From Phaseolus vulgaris (lineage: Eukaryota > Streptophyta > Magnoliopsida > Fabales > Fabaceae), in NCBI RefSeq assembly GCF_000499845.2, contig NC_023749.2, positions 13,688,727 through 13,752,726 on the forward strand: a DNA stretch of 64,000 nt, in the 5' to 3' direction. The notes beneath the pieces were generated by a model that did no database searches, was not told the DNA's origin, and saw only the letters and a program-made list of their open reading frames with translations. A program made the translations under genes and the position numbers. Of the stretch, positions 12,743-23,984 are shown piece by piece (position 1 is the first letter of the stretch; each line of letters opens with the position of its first letter).

Positions 12743-13793
12743 TGATATGATTTCAATAACATGATAGAGATATATTCTAAGGACATGTTATGGATTCAAC
12801 TTGAGTTGGAATATGATTAGGCACTTTTTAAGAATTGGATCAATGTTCTTAACATTCAAGAACTCACCAAAACACAAGTAACCAAGCCAAACTCACGTAG
12901 AAACCCATTTTGAACAACAAACCCATGCATAGAAACTCAAGAACACAACATATAACAATTATACCCATGGAGGACGTGACAAAAACAACAAGAACAACCA
13001 ATTTGCACCAATTAAAATTGAATATAAGTGCAGCAAAAGAAAGAGGACATCATAAGGAAGAGATTGCACCGATTGAAAGTGAAAACAAACAAGTAGAACA
13101 AAAATGGGTAATTTGGAATGAAAGGAAAATTGATGAAAAAGATGAAATGAAATAGGGAACTTATGTGGTTGGAGTTCTTGGAGATGATCACGCCACTTGA
13201 AGGATGTAAGGCTCCAAGATGAGTGTAGATGCCGCCACTTGAGGTTCCAAGATGCACTCAAGATGAGACTAGAAGAGGAGAAGACACAAGTCTCTCAATC
13301 ACTCACCAATTTGAGAGAATTTCTTTACTCAAAATATCAAATTTGTATTAGAAAGACTCAAACCCTCCTTTTATAGGAGAAGGACCGGTCATGAGTGTAC
13401 AAGAAGCTTACAAAGGAAGCTAACCAAGGTTACCTTGCAACTCTTCCACTTTTAGCGCCTAAAGTGGAGAAGGAAGGGGTACCTTTCTAGATTTTTCTAA
13501 AGCTAATATCTAAAGATGCTTTACACAAGAGGTATCTTTAGGTTTCCCTCTTAGCACCTACCTAAACACTATTCTATATTATTTACAAATTTATACAAAA
13601 GAAACTATAAAGAGAGATATTAATTAAAGCCCACTCTTGAAAGCTTGTAGTCTTCTTTTGGCTTTAGGCTTGGTCCTCTCTTTATTTAAATTCTTCTTTA
13701 ATTTTTGAGAAGACTAGAAGGAAGAACTTCAAATGTTTGGGTGAATGATCTCTTCCTCCATTAGTAAAATCCTCTCTTATTTGATCTCTATCA
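12743..13793 (-). mobile_element. Solo LTR of a second retrotransposon family, nested
   Basis: On the plus strand it runs from TGATATGATTTCAATAAC to TTGATCTCTATCA (TG...CA) and is flanked by CAACT at 12738-12742 and 13794-13798, a perfect 5-bp target duplication. It aligns in reverse with the solo LTR at 36325-37341: both share the GACTAGAAGGAAGAACTTCA block and a GCCGCCACTTGAGG-like block. No internal region or primer binding site is attached. The parent superfamily cannot be named without internal domains. Confidence 0.85.
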
Positions 13794-14889
13794 CAACTTT
13801 ATCTTTGCACCAGGGGGTTTGACTAAGTCTTCTACATCTAACAAATCTCTCATTGCTCTAAAAAACAAACATGTTCATTTTATTTTCAATCCGTTCTTTT
13901 TGTAACAGCTTTAACTTTTTTTTGAAAGTTTTTTATAAAATGTTTCCTATAAAAAGAGAGTTTGTTCTAGCTTTAAAATGTTGTTGAGATAGTTGAGAAA
14001 ACTGGTTTTTTACAACTGAGAGAAAAGAGATTTCAAAGAATTGGCACAGGTTCTTGAAAGATTTTCAAATTACAAAGTGTGCTTGTTCTTGGTTGGTTCT
14101 AAGGCTTGGCTAGAGGTGTTGTCACTGTGTGAGCAATCTGTTCTACTGGTCTAAGGCAAATTTCTACATTCTCTATCAGGTGTATTCGTTTCATATCTCA
14201 ATTACTTGTAAAGTGTGTTTGTAAAATTCTTCTTGATAGGGTTTCTTGAAGAGTTGTGTGTGTTGGAATAGTGTTTTTCACCAAAGTGTGCCAAGTTCTT
14301 GTAGGGTTCAAGAACAGTGGTTGTGTAAGTGTTTTGATTTGTTTGGTTAGTGGATTTCACCTTGAATTAGGTGAGACTGGATGTAGCTCATTTGAGTGAA
14401 CCAGTATAATCGCCGTGTGTTCAATTTCTCTTCATCCCTGCACTCTTTTACTGTTTTATTTGTTAATCTGTCAGAAATTGAATCTGTTCAATTAAGAATA
14501 AATCTGTTCTTTCTGGGCTTGTTCGTTCTGTTCTTGATTTCTGGAAAATCTGTTTGATTCTTTTTAAAAGGTGTATGAACTGTTGATTACAACTGGAATT
14601 GTTTGATTTGTGGAAGTTTACCCAATTAATTTTTAAGCTTGTAATTGAACGTTTATCACTTGCTTTAAAAGTTGAAGTTCACTAATTTTGTTTTTCTTTG
14701 TTCCTCTCTAATCAATGTGAGTGTAGCTTGAGAATCAATCTGCTTAAAATAAAAAATCACTTAATTGATATAAATGTCTTAATACATAAGTAGTATAAAA
14801 ATAAATTTGTTCATTGTTAAATAAATCGATTTATTTGTCTCTTTCCTGTGATAAATTCAAATCTGTGCAAAAGTTTTAAAAGCTCAATT

Positions 14890-14911
14890 CCCCCCCCCCC
14901 CCCCCCCCCCC
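14890..14911. repeat. Poly(C) run of 22
   Basis: The matching place in the related LTRs at about 17342 and 20942 is a run of only six G on the opposite strand. The run has therefore expanded in this copy, or its length is an assembly error. Confidence 0.85.
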
Positions 14912-14950
14912 TTCCTCTTGAACTTTGACATTATTGAAGCCAACACATAC

Positions 14951-15240
14951 AACACTAATTTGTATGTAAGAGACAAAATTCGTGTGTAAAACATACTTAC
15001 ACACGGATAAAAAACCGTATATAAAACTGTCGTAGGTAATTGTTACATACAAATTCAGAATCCGTATGTAATTATCTGTTAGATTTACATATTGATATTT
15101 CTGTATATAATTTCACCAGACAGTTACATACAAACCGTGTGTAATTACTAATGTATTATATACTAAAAATTTTGTATGTAACTGTGTAGTGAAATTATAT
15201 AAAAAAAATTTGTATGTAATGTAATTTTTATTTTTTTTGC
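14951..15240. repeat. CACTA subterminal repeat region (ACATAC / GTATGTAA motifs)
   Basis: Several divergent, inverted copies of TTACATAC, CCGTATGTAA and AATTTGTATGTAA occur here, for example around 15046-15075 and 15120-15180. Subterminal repeats next to CACTA ends bind the element's own transposase proteins in known systems. This stretch directly continues the CACTA left end interrupted by the solo LTR. Confidence 0.65.
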
Positions 15241-15590
15241 AAACCTGGGGATATTGAAAACTTTTTTTTTTTAGATATGGATATATTCAAAAGAATTCAA
15301 ACTTTGACATATATTCATCAATATTGAGACCTTGACATATATTCAAAAGCATAATAAAATAATATTTCTAAATGTTCAAAATATCCAAATGTAATTCCTT
15401 CAAACCAAAGAAAACATCTAATAAAAACAAATTCAAGTCATGTGATGGCCTTTGATGCAATTTTTTATGGATAAAACCTAAATATGAAAACAAATTTAGT
15501 CTAAATTATAAGACAATAATAGTGAATTATATAAAATTTAAATTTATTATATTCTTACACTCTCCCCCAATAGGCTGAATTAGATGGTGA

Positions 15591-15947
15591 TCACCAATTG
15601 AGAGGACCTCCTCCTCTATTGGTTGCAGAAGTTGAATACGTCCCTGCGACATTTGTATATTGGGATGATGCAATATCTGGGTTTGGGGTTGATGCATTAG
15701 AACCAACATATGGAGAAAGGGACGAGATGGATTGATCGGGTATTGATGGCATGACGAATGGAGATGGTGTGGATGCAGTAGTATTTGTTATTGATGGGGT
15801 GGATCCAACAACAACATGTGGAGATGGTGTGGATGCAGTAGCATTTGCTACTGATGGGATTGATCCATGAGTTAAACATGAAGTAGTTGTAGTGGGTTGA
15901 GTGGATGATGGATTTAGGTTGTTTATTCGTGGTAACAATTTTATCAC
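15591..15947 (-). pseudogene. Ser/Thr/Pro-rich ORF inside the CACTA element
   Basis: An open frame of 118 codons with a repeated STPSP-type motif (TASTPSPHVVVG, TASTPSPFVMPS, NASTPNPDIA) and tandem similarity at the DNA level. It lies between the DUF4216 remnant and the CACTA 3' end, where a second CACTA gene (TNPA-like) usually sits. I see no diagnostic domain. It could be a fragment of that gene or of the linker of the first gene. Confidence 0.35.
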
Positions 15948-16373
15948 CTAATGTTTCTTTCCCTTTCTTTTATTGGTATGAGGTGATGGTTGATCTCAAC
16001 CTCCTGATGACATCTATATATGTGGCATGAAATGATAATGAAGTAATATAAGTGTATTAGGGGAGAAAAACATGTAGAATATAATTTATAGAAAATTTCA
16101 GATAAACATGCAGAAATATCAACACCAAACATAAACCAAAAATATATTATCAGATTAACTAATGGAATAACGAGTATGTTAAGAACAACAATACAACACT
16201 AGTTCCTACAATATATATCATATATTAATACTTAGGTTCTTATGGTTCTTTTAGTGATGTCTAATGCACACCCTATTCTGTAATCACTTTCAACTTAAAA
16301 TAAGTTCAAGTTGCCTTTGTCTTATTTAAGACACGATTTTAAGTATCTACAATGGAATTTATTGTGCCTATGT

Positions 16374-16883
16374 CTATCTAGAGCTAGAGATGTCAAAGTT
16401 ATCTCCATATTCATCTTCACTTTCTCCCTCTTCATTGTCTTCTTCCCATTCATTTGTTTCTTCATCTATTTGATCTTCAAACAATGATACAATGTTTTTA
16501 TCCACTTCTTCAGGCTTAGCCACTAAATCTTGTAATCCTGAAACCGGTTCAACTTTAATCACTTCATTAAGATGTGACATTTCATTAAATTGGTATGGAA
16601 CTTCAACTTCTATATCATTAGAATCTATTCGACCTCTGGGCTTCATTTTGATTGCAATAGACCAACCATGTTTGTCTCTGCATGATGTTGGATATGGTAC
16701 ATAATATACTTGTTGAACATTATGTACAATGATAAAAGGATCAAAAGACACATATCTTGTATCCATTCGAATATCCATAATACCATATTTGGAATCCACT
16801 CGTGTACGTGTTGTTGATGGATCAAACTAATCACAGTAAAATAATACAACTTTCTTATCTGAGGTCGAAAAATTGTACTCTGC

Positions 16884-16924
<41 letters not shown>

Positions 16925-17308
16925 AATCAAAACATAGAAATCATCCTCACCTCCTTCTGTAAGGACCTTTACATGAACCCCGCTATTTATTGTTTTCTTT
17001 CCCTAGCTCTATGCACGAGTGTGGAATTTGTACCATTCACGAAGAATGTGTGCCATTCTTTTACATATCTTAACGGACCAAGTGATAAATCTTTTGGGTG
17101 TTGGTTCCTCTCACTTAAAGGCTCTTTCTGAACCTATAAATATATCAAGGTCATCAAATTTTAATCAAATGGTTAAACAAGTAAAAAAAAATTAAATATA
17201 GAATTTGAAGATACATACTTGTCTCCTAAACTACAAAGGGAAATCTACATGTATACAAGCTGAAACATATGATTCAGTAATTTCATTAGAATGTATGAAG
17301 AAGTTGTC
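16374..17308 (-). pseudogene. CACTA transposase C-terminal part (DUF4216) remnant
   Basis: On the minus strand, pieces match the DUF4216 region of CACTA TNP2-type proteins. About 17030-17131 reads RYVKEWHTFFVNG; 16930-16980 reads EGGEDDFYVLIQY; 16374-16860 includes RVDSKYGIMDIRMDTR, DPFIIVHNVQQVYYVPYP and IKMKPRGRID, followed by an acidic tail. A TAG interrupts the VVLFYCD-FDP motif where Trp is expected. A (TA)n run at 16887-16921 and other stops break the frame further. This is the continuation of the fragment at 22475-23637, split by the copia insertion. Non-functional. Confidence 0.75.
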
Positions 17309-17313
17309 AATAG

Positions 17314-17870
17314 TGTTGGGTTTAATAGTGTCAAAGTTCAAGAGGGGGGTGAATTGAGCTTTTAAAACTTTTACACAAATTCGGTCTTTTTGCAAAACAG
17401 AGGAAAATAATCTATTTATTTAGCAATGAACAAATTTATTTTTCCTGTTTAGATTGACAAGATAGTTATTCAGATTTCAGATATTAAGGTTTCAATTGTT
17501 TTTAACAATGATCACAGAAGCATCTTGATAATCACATATGAGAGAAACCATATTTTCCAATTCAGATCCAATTTATGAGAGTCAAACCAGATTAGGATGT
17601 GCTAATTGATATACTGGGGTATAAGCAAAAAAGTGTGCCTCAATAGAATGAAAATTATTTGTCCAGATGTTAATCAGATAATCTTATCAGAAAACAAGAA
17701 CAGTGAGAGTAAACCCAGAATGAACAGATTCAATTTTTGTTGAACAGATTTATTTTTCTGACATATCGGCAAACGAAATAGTAAAAGAGTGCAGATATTG
17801 AGAGAGATTTGAACAAAGCAAGATTATACTGGTTTACTCACATGAGCTACATCCAGTCTCACCTAATCCA
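17314..17870 (-). repeat. 3' LTR remnant of the copia element
   Basis: It aligns nearly base for base with 20913-21469 of the 5' LTR, from TGTTGGGTTTAATAGTG to CTCACCTAATCCA. At 17870 the LTR stops and integrase sequence begins. The junction carries a duplicated TCCACTGTTAGCAAT (at about 17868 and 17895), which looks like repair filler. Confidence 0.9.
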
Positions 17871-18566
17871 CTGTTAGCAATTAACAAATTCTTCCACTGT
17901 TAGCAATCTTTTATTGAAAACCCTATAAGCATGACCATTCAAAGCATAGCCAATATGAATTCCTTCATCAGATTTTGCATCAAATTTTCCCAAATTCTCT
18001 TTGCCATTATTCAATACAAAGCATTTACATCCAAATACCCTAAGATGACTAACACTAGGTTTTCTACCCTTATATAGTTCATAAGGTGTTTTCTTAAGGA
18101 TAGGCCTAATTAAGGTTTTATTTAACACATAAGTTGCAGTATTGACTGCATCTGCCCAGAAATACTTAGGAAGCTTAGACTCATTTAACATAGTTCTAGC
18201 AAGTTCCTCTAGTGATATATTTTTCCTCTCAACAACACCATTTTGTTGGGGAGTCTTAGGGCCTGAAAACTATGTGATATCCCATGTTTTTCACAAAAAC
18301 CTTTCAAACTTAGTATTTTGAAACTCACCCCCATGATCACTACAAATAGATTTCACACAACATCCATTTTCATTTTGCAGAACCTTTGCCAATTTCTTAA
18401 AGGCTTTATAAGCATCATTTTTGTAAGCAAGAAAGAGAGTCCATGTATATCTAGAATAATCATCAACAATAACCAATGCATAAAAATTTCCAGACAAGCT
18501 AGCAACTCTAGATGGTCCAAACAGATCTATATGCAAAACATCCACGGGTTTCTTAGTAGAAATAAT
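17871..18566 (-). pseudogene. Copia integrase, core plus part of the C-terminal region, broken
   Basis: The core domain reads MDVLHIDLFGP (first catalytic Asp) and SDHGGEFQN (second Asp) in 18291-18545. A frameshift near 18270-18290 separates it from the TPQQNGVVERKN motif holding the catalytic Glu at about 18235-18255. The next ORF (17874-18191) contains YFWADAVNTATYVLN and LRVFGCKCFV, normal for copia integrase. Translation then runs into the LTR junction, so the C terminus and everything downstream are missing. Confidence 0.85.
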
Positions 18567-18567
18567 G

Positions 18568-19167
18568 TCATTTTGATTTAAAGAAAGTTCTGATATGTTT
18601 ACGTTTCACACATGCATCACAGAGCCTATTATCTTGAAATTTTATATTAGGCAAACCAGAAACAAGATCCTTAGATTTCAATTTATTTAAGTGATTAGTG
18701 TGAATGTGAGCTAACCTTCTATGCCACAGCCAAGACTCATCACTCTTAGACAACAAACATTCATTTACTGAATTAGTTTCCAGGATATCCCAGAGATATA
18801 TGTTATTCACTCTCTTACCAGTAAACAAAACCTTACCAGAGGAACCATGTGAGATTGTGCATCCATTTGACTTGAAGTTTACCTTGTACCCTTTGTCACA
18901 TTGTTGAATGATACTTAGAAGACTATGTCTTAGTCCTTCTACATACAAAAAATTCTCAATGATGGTTGAACTCCCAGTTCCAACAATTCCTCTTCCTAGA
19001 ATTCTTCCACGGTTATTATCCCCATAGGTGACATGTCCTTCTGCCTTGAGTTTCAAGCTAGTGAATTTGGATAGATCACCAGTCATATGCTTTGAACATC
19101 CACTGTCTAAATACCATTGATTCCTCTTGTTGCTTTTCTGCAAAACAAAACAAAATAAACTACTCAT
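18568..19167 (-). pseudogene. Copia protease and gag-pre-integrase region
   Basis: An open frame of 199 codons. WYLDSGCSKHMTGD near the start is the aspartic protease active site (DSG). The gag-pre-integrase zinc region follows (WLWHRRLAHIHTNHLNKL and LCDACVKRKH, an HHCC pattern). It would be part of one gag-pol polyprotein with the fragments on either side. Active-site residues are intact, but the polyprotein is broken elsewhere. Confidence 0.88.
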
Positions 19168-19235
19168 GGTACCCCTTTTTGTCTAGGGTCTAGCAGTGAT
19201 TAATACCTTTCCTTTGGAAGCCATTTGGCCAAGCT

Positions 19236-20863
19236 TTAAGGAACAAGGTATTTTCTAGCAATGCATGTCCTAGAGGTATGACCAGATTTCATACAATAAA
19301 AGCAAGTAATAGGGTATGCCTTTTTTTTCAATGTGAAAGGAGGAAAAACTTGTTTTTGCAGGAACAAAGAAATTTGATAATTTTTTAACATTGTTTGTCT
19401 TTCCAGAATTATATCCAATTCCGCTTTTGTTAAAAACATAATTTTGTGACCCTAATAAAGCCTCAAGATTATCTCTTCCTTTAGTGAGATTAAACAAAAT
19501 TTTCAGCAAATACTCAAATTGTTTTTCCAGCATTTTACAGTTATCACAAGTTTTTATAGAAGCATGCAAACATGACAATTTAAGACTTACAAGATCTATT
19601 TTAGCTTTATGCAGTTCTTCCTCAAGTGATTTTACCTTAGGTGCAAGAACATTATTCACATTTTGCAATTTAGAACATAGAACAACCAACCTATTTGCCT
19701 CACATGAGTTTCTTTAAAGGCTACAAGCAATTGATCATAGTTGTCAGATTCCATAGAAAACTCACTAACCAAAGCAGATATTGATTCTTCATCCTTCATC
19801 ATGAAGCACAAATTTGTTTCTTCACTTCCTGTTGAGGAGCTGCTTGTTGAAGACACTTCATTATCTTCCCAAGAGATGTAAGCTCTTCTCCCCTTACTTC
19901 TTTCAACCTTCTTGCTGGTTGGTTTCTCCTTTATTTGATTATTTGGACTATCACTCTTTATGTGTCCTGTTTTACCACATCCAAAGCAAGTATAGTTAGA
20001 AGAATTTAATTCATTAGGTTTAGGATACCTCCTTTTCTGTTGAGTCCTATCCCTGCCTTTCTTCCTTAGGAATTTGCTGAATCTTTTGTGACCACACTTA
20101 TTGTTTCATCATGTTCAGCATTCTCTATTTCCTCACTGATATCATTTTGTGCACTTGCTTTCAATGTCAGTCCTTTAGTTTTCATTTCCACAATTTCTTG
20201 TTCTTTAAGCCTTTTGAGTTCTAGCTCATGTTCAATCAATTTTCCAAACAATGCAATAGTGGACAACTTTGACAGATCTCTACTTTCTGATATGGCAGTC
20301 ACTTTGGGTTGCCAGCTTCTATCAAGGCACTTCAGCACCTTTATATTGAGTTCTTCTTTGTCAAACACCTTTCCCAGTCCAGTAAGATGATTTACAATAT
20401 GGGTGAACCTTTTTTGTACACCAGCAATGTTCTCTTCAGGTTGCATCCTGAAAAGTTCATACTCTTGAATGAGTGAGTGTTTTCTTGATCTCTTCACACC
20501 CTCTATGCCTTCATGAGTAACTTCCAAAACTTCCCACATCTCCTTAGTCGAACTGCATTGAGATATTATGAAGAATTCATCCATTGTTAATGATGAAGTT
20601 ATGATGTTCTTGGCTACAAGATCATATTGAGCCTTTTTCTTTTCACTCTCACTCCATTCAGATCTTGGTTTTGCCACTTCTTCATCTTTGACAACCTGCA
20701 TTGGCACATAAGGTCCATGGACCACATCCTCCCAAATACACGAGTCAATAGATTCCATAAAAATTTCCATTCTTATTTTCCAGAATGCATAATTCATCCC
20801 ACTAAACATAGGAGGTCTATTAATAGACGAACCCTTAGCAAAAAGCACTTTAAACATAGACAT
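19236..20863 (-). pseudogene. Copia gag (UBN2-type) with zinc knuckles, frameshifted
   Basis: The first 265 codons (20066-20863) are an open UBN2-like gag domain: INRPPMFSGMNYAFWKIRM, then KEMWEVLEVTHEG. A frameshift at about 20066-20090 moves on to CFGCGKTGHIKSDS, a CCHC knuckle whose last Cys is now Ser. A coiled-coil-like segment follows (19270-19689), then a second, intact knuckle CFYCMKSGHTSRTC (about 19250-19310) in another frame. At least two frameshifts prevent full-length translation. Confidence 0.85.
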
Positions 20864-20892
20864 ATTGCAAACAAACTTGAGTAAAATACAAG

Positions 20893-20912
20893 TCCTAACT
20901 CTTGATACAAAT
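20893..20912 (-). other. Copia primer binding site (initiator-Met tRNA type)
   Basis: Immediately inside the 5' LTR the minus strand reads ATTTGTATCAAGAGTTAGGA. It resembles the TGGTATCAGAGC consensus complementary to initiator tRNA-Met used by most plant copia elements, with mismatches. Its position fits the 5' LTR boundary. Confidence 0.65.
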
Positions 20913-22469
20913 TATTGGGTTTAATAGTGTAAAAGTTCAAGAGGGGGGTGAATTGAGTTTTTAAAACTTTTACACAGATTCGGTCTTTTTGCAAAACAGA
21001 GGAAAAGAATCTATTTATTTAGCAATGAACAAATTTATTTTTCCTGTTTAGATTGACAAGATAGCTATTCAGATTTCAGATATTAAGGTTTCAATTGTTT
21101 TTAACAATGATCACATAAGCATCTTGATAATCACATATGAGAGAAACCAGATTGTCCAATTCAGATCCAATTTATGAGAGTCAAACCAGATTAGGATGTG
21201 CTAATTGATATACTGGGGTATAAGCAAAACAGTGTGCCTCAATAGAATGCAAATTATTTTTCCAAATGTTAATAAGATAGTCTTATCAGAAAACAAGGAC
21301 AGTGAGAGTATACCCAAAATGAACAGATTCAATTTTAGTTGAACAGATTTATTTTTCTAACATATCAGCAAACAAAACAATAAAAGAGTGTAGAGATTGA
21401 GAGAGATTTGAACAAAGTGAGATTATACTGGTTCACTCACATGAGCTACATCAAGTCTCACCTAATCCAAGGTGAAATCCACTAAAACACAATTCAAAAC
21501 AATTACACAACCACTGTTCTTGAACCCTACAAGAACATGACACACCTTGCTGAAAAACACTATTCCAGCACACACAACTCTTCAAGAAAAGTCTTACAAC
21601 CACACTTTACAAAGAATTGAAGAATGAAAAGAATACACCTAGAAAGAGAATGCAGAGTAGAACAGATTGCACACACTGTGACAACACCTCCAACCAAGCA
21701 AGAACAAGCACACTTTCTAATTTGAAAAATCTTTCAAGAACATGTACTAATTCTCTGAAATCTCTTAATCTCTAGTGTAAAAATGTTTTCTCAACCACTA
21801 CTTTTAAGCCAGAACCAACTCCTTTTATAATAAACATTTTATAACTGACTTTTAAAAAAAAGTTAAAGCAGTTATAAAATGAACAGATTGAAAGTAAAAA
21901 GAATAGATTTATTTTTCAAAGGCAAAGAGAGTTTCTGAAATGTTGCAGCTTAGTCACAAGGGACTTAGCCAATCAACTTGGTGCAAAGATAAAGACGTGA
22001 AAACCTTTTAAGAACCAGGCACCAGATTTAAAAAGAATTTATTCATTTAAGGAAGAACATATTCATTTTTAAAAAGATAACTAGAAATATTTGAACATAT
22101 GAAACTCAGTCGTTTTGATAGCAGAGAGACTAAGTCAAAATACATGATGTGCAAAACAAGGTTATCAAAAACTCTTAACAAAACCTCAGCTTAAGAAAGA
22201 ATCTATTCATTTAAGAAAGAACAAATTCATTTTTTGTGCAGTAAAGCATATTATGGTAAAGCATGTGAAAAACATTTATAGAAAACATTGTGCTTGCTCT
22301 TATCATACGGTTGAGGGTTAAGAGGTGGGTCATGCAGCAAAAACCTCACTTAAACAACCTCTAATCTAAACACAATACAACCCCTAACACCAAACCCAAA
22401 CAAAAAAGCAAAATACGAAAGGCTTCAACAAACACATTGTCTTGAAGGGAGCAGCATCCATCTTCAACA
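20913..22469 (-). repeat. 5' LTR of the copia element (1557 bp)
   Basis: On the minus strand it starts TGTTGAAGATGGATGCTGC and ends ACCCAATA. The expected terminal CA has changed to TA, whereas the 3' LTR keeps ACCCAACA. It matches the solo LTR at 12263-14945 over its whole length, apart from the nested insertion there. Confidence 0.92.
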
Positions 22470-22474
22470 AATAG

Positions 22475-23637
22475 GTGTCAATGCATTAGGTTAGCGATAA
22501 ATTAATGAATAAATAAAAATATTTTAAAATAATATCTTCCATGAGGCTTACTCAAGGCATGGTTTAACTTCATTACAATTGATCAAAACATGAACATGAC
22601 CTGAGTTCATTTCTTCATCATTTAACCAACGAGTGAACTCCCTCCCAAAATGATGTCTAGGTTGGTCAAAGACTGATAACATTGATGGAAGCCTTTCACT
22701 TTCAATCTCGACTTCATTTCTACTATTTTATGGTCTTAACATAAAGTTCTTGAAATAGTGTGAACAAAAATAAGTCGTCTCACGATGCAAATAAGATGTG
22801 CAAATAGATCATTCTACCTTAGCCTTATTCTTCACTAACTGTTTAACATTTCCCATGAATCTATAATTAAAGAAATACGTTATAATTGATAATTATACTT
22901 CACATTTTATAAAGACTAATAACTCTTATTATCACCTTTCAAATGGGTACATCCACCTATAATGGATAGGTCCATCAAGTCTCGCTTCATACGCTAGATG
23001 GACAAAGAGATGTTCCATAGAATCAAAAAATGTCGGGGCAAATATTCTTTCCTACAAAGAATTTTGGGCATGTTTTCTTCTATCCTAGTAAGTTCATCCT
23101 CCAAAGTGTCGTAGAACACAAATCTTTGAAAAAATGACTTAGCTCGATAATGAGATTTAGAACATGAGTTGGTAACAAACTAAATGCTATGGGAAGTAGG
23201 CATTCCATGAATAAATGAAAATCATGGCTTTTCATCCCAAGAACCCTTCCTTTGTTTACATAAGCACATCTAGCCAAGTTGGAAGAATATCTGTCAGGCA
23301 TCGTAAGATCTTTTAGCCATTGGCACACATGTTTTATTTGCTCAACTGCAAGTGTGTAATTTGTTTTTGGCTTGAACTTCTTTCCATTAGGATGTGATTT
23401 CAATTCAAAGTCTTTTCGCCTACAATACAAACTTAAGTCCATTCGTGTTTTCTCATTGTCATTTGTCTTCCCCATCATATTCATCATAGTGTTAAAGATG
23501 TTATCGAAGAATTTTTTTTCCAATATGCATAACATCAAGATTATCTCTTAATATATTGTCTTTCCAATATAGAAGATCCTAAAATATACTTCTTTTTGTC
23601 CAATTATGCCACTCCCCATAACCATGTATTCTTTGCA
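22475..23637 (-). pseudogene. CACTA transposase (TNP2/DUF4218) remnant
   Basis: Read leftward from 23637: RSIF-DLPYWKD and LDVMHI (end of the TNP2 domain, with a stop and an indel), then an open stretch of 152 codons (23080-23538). This includes LKDLTMPDRYSSNLARC, RVLGMKSHDFHLFMECLLP and LSHFFKDLCSTTL, typical of DUF4218. Further left are FFDSMEHLFVHLAYEARLDG and YRWMYPFER. After what looks like a short intron (about 22866-22935) come FMGNVKQLVKNKAKVE and HFGREFTRW-like sequence up to the copia insertion. The N-terminal part of TNP2 is absent, cut at the GAA tract. Non-functional. Confidence 0.85.
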
Positions 23638-23704
23638 CAAGAAGAAGAAGAAGAAGAAGAAGAAGAAGAAGAAGAAGAAGAAGAAGAAGAAGAAGAAGAA
23701 GAAG

Positions 23705-23735
<31 letters not shown>

Positions 23736-23797
23736 TAAAAAAGAAGAAGAAGAAGAAGAAGAAGAAGAAGAAGAAGAAGAAGAAGAAGAAGAAGAAG

Positions 23798-23828
<31 letters not shown>

Positions 23829-23835
23829 TAAAAAA
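23638..23835. repeat. (GAA)n trinucleotide tract, about 190 bp
   Basis: Two long GAA/AAG runs, interrupted at 23734-23742 by GTTAAAAAA and closed by the same GTTAAAAAA at 23827. The plus-strand poly-Glu and poly-Lys ORFs are artefacts of the repeat. The repeated interrupter suggests the array grew by duplicating a block that included it. The tract marks the breakpoint of the CACTA transposase. Confidence 0.95.
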
Positions 23836-23984
23836 ACTCTTTTTATGGAGAATTAATTTTTAATTTTCTTCCAAATTTCCTAGTCCTTTAAATTTGTACA
23901 AAGTAGTATATGCTTTATTTTAGGGCTTGTATTCCGGCCATTTATCTTGCACCATGTTTTGGACCAATTTTCATGGATCAATAA

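Larger units (their letters stand above)
12263..14945 (+). mobile_element. Copia solo LTR (with another solo LTR nested inside)
   Basis: It starts TGTTGAAGATGGATG, ends GAAGCCAACA, and is flanked by CATAC at 12258-12262 and 14946-14950. Removing the nested 1.05-kb LTR and its target duplication leaves about 1.63 kb. This aligns, in opposite orientation, with the full LTR at 20913-22469 (1557 bp). No internal coding sequence remains, so LTR-LTR recombination removed the rest. It inserted about 25 bp inside the CACTA left end. Confidence 0.88.
17314..22469 (-). mobile_element. Internally deleted Ty1/copia retrotransposon
   Basis: A 5156-bp element flanked by AATAG at 17309-17313 and 22470-22474, inserted in the CACTA transposase gene. 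The order on the minus strand is 5' LTR (20913-22469), primer binding site, gag, protease, part of integrase, then the last 557 bp of the 3' LTR (17314-17870). Reverse transcriptase, RNase H, the polypurine tract and the first 1.0 kb of the 3' LTR are missing. Both outer ends are intact, so the loss happened after insertion. Several frameshifts and a degraded zinc knuckle show it is dead. Confidence 0.92.
12235..23640 (-). mobile_element. Degenerate CACTA (En/Spm) transposon with nested retroelements
   Basis: The left terminus is CACTACAAGAAAAATTGGTA at 12235. Transposase remnants read leftward: a TNP2/DUF4218 region at 22475-23637 and a DUF4216 region at 16374-17308, so the element lies on the minus strand with its 3' end at the left. 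Three retroelements broke it: a copia solo LTR (12263-14945), a second-family solo LTR inside that (12743-13793) and a copia element (17314-22469). All three have perfect 5-bp target duplications. The right end is lost; the coding homology stops at a (GAA)n tract. Subterminal ACATAC/CCGTATGTAA motifs at 14951-15240 match the arrays at 41.9, 55.7 and 58.6 kb. Confidence 0.8.

Noticed and set aside
12910..13261. ORFs in both orientations at 12910-13261
   Set aside because: They fall within the nested solo LTR and share no domain.
23596..23863. Poly-Glu and poly-Lys ORFs
   Set aside because: They are translations of the (GAA)n tract in two frames, with no gene context.
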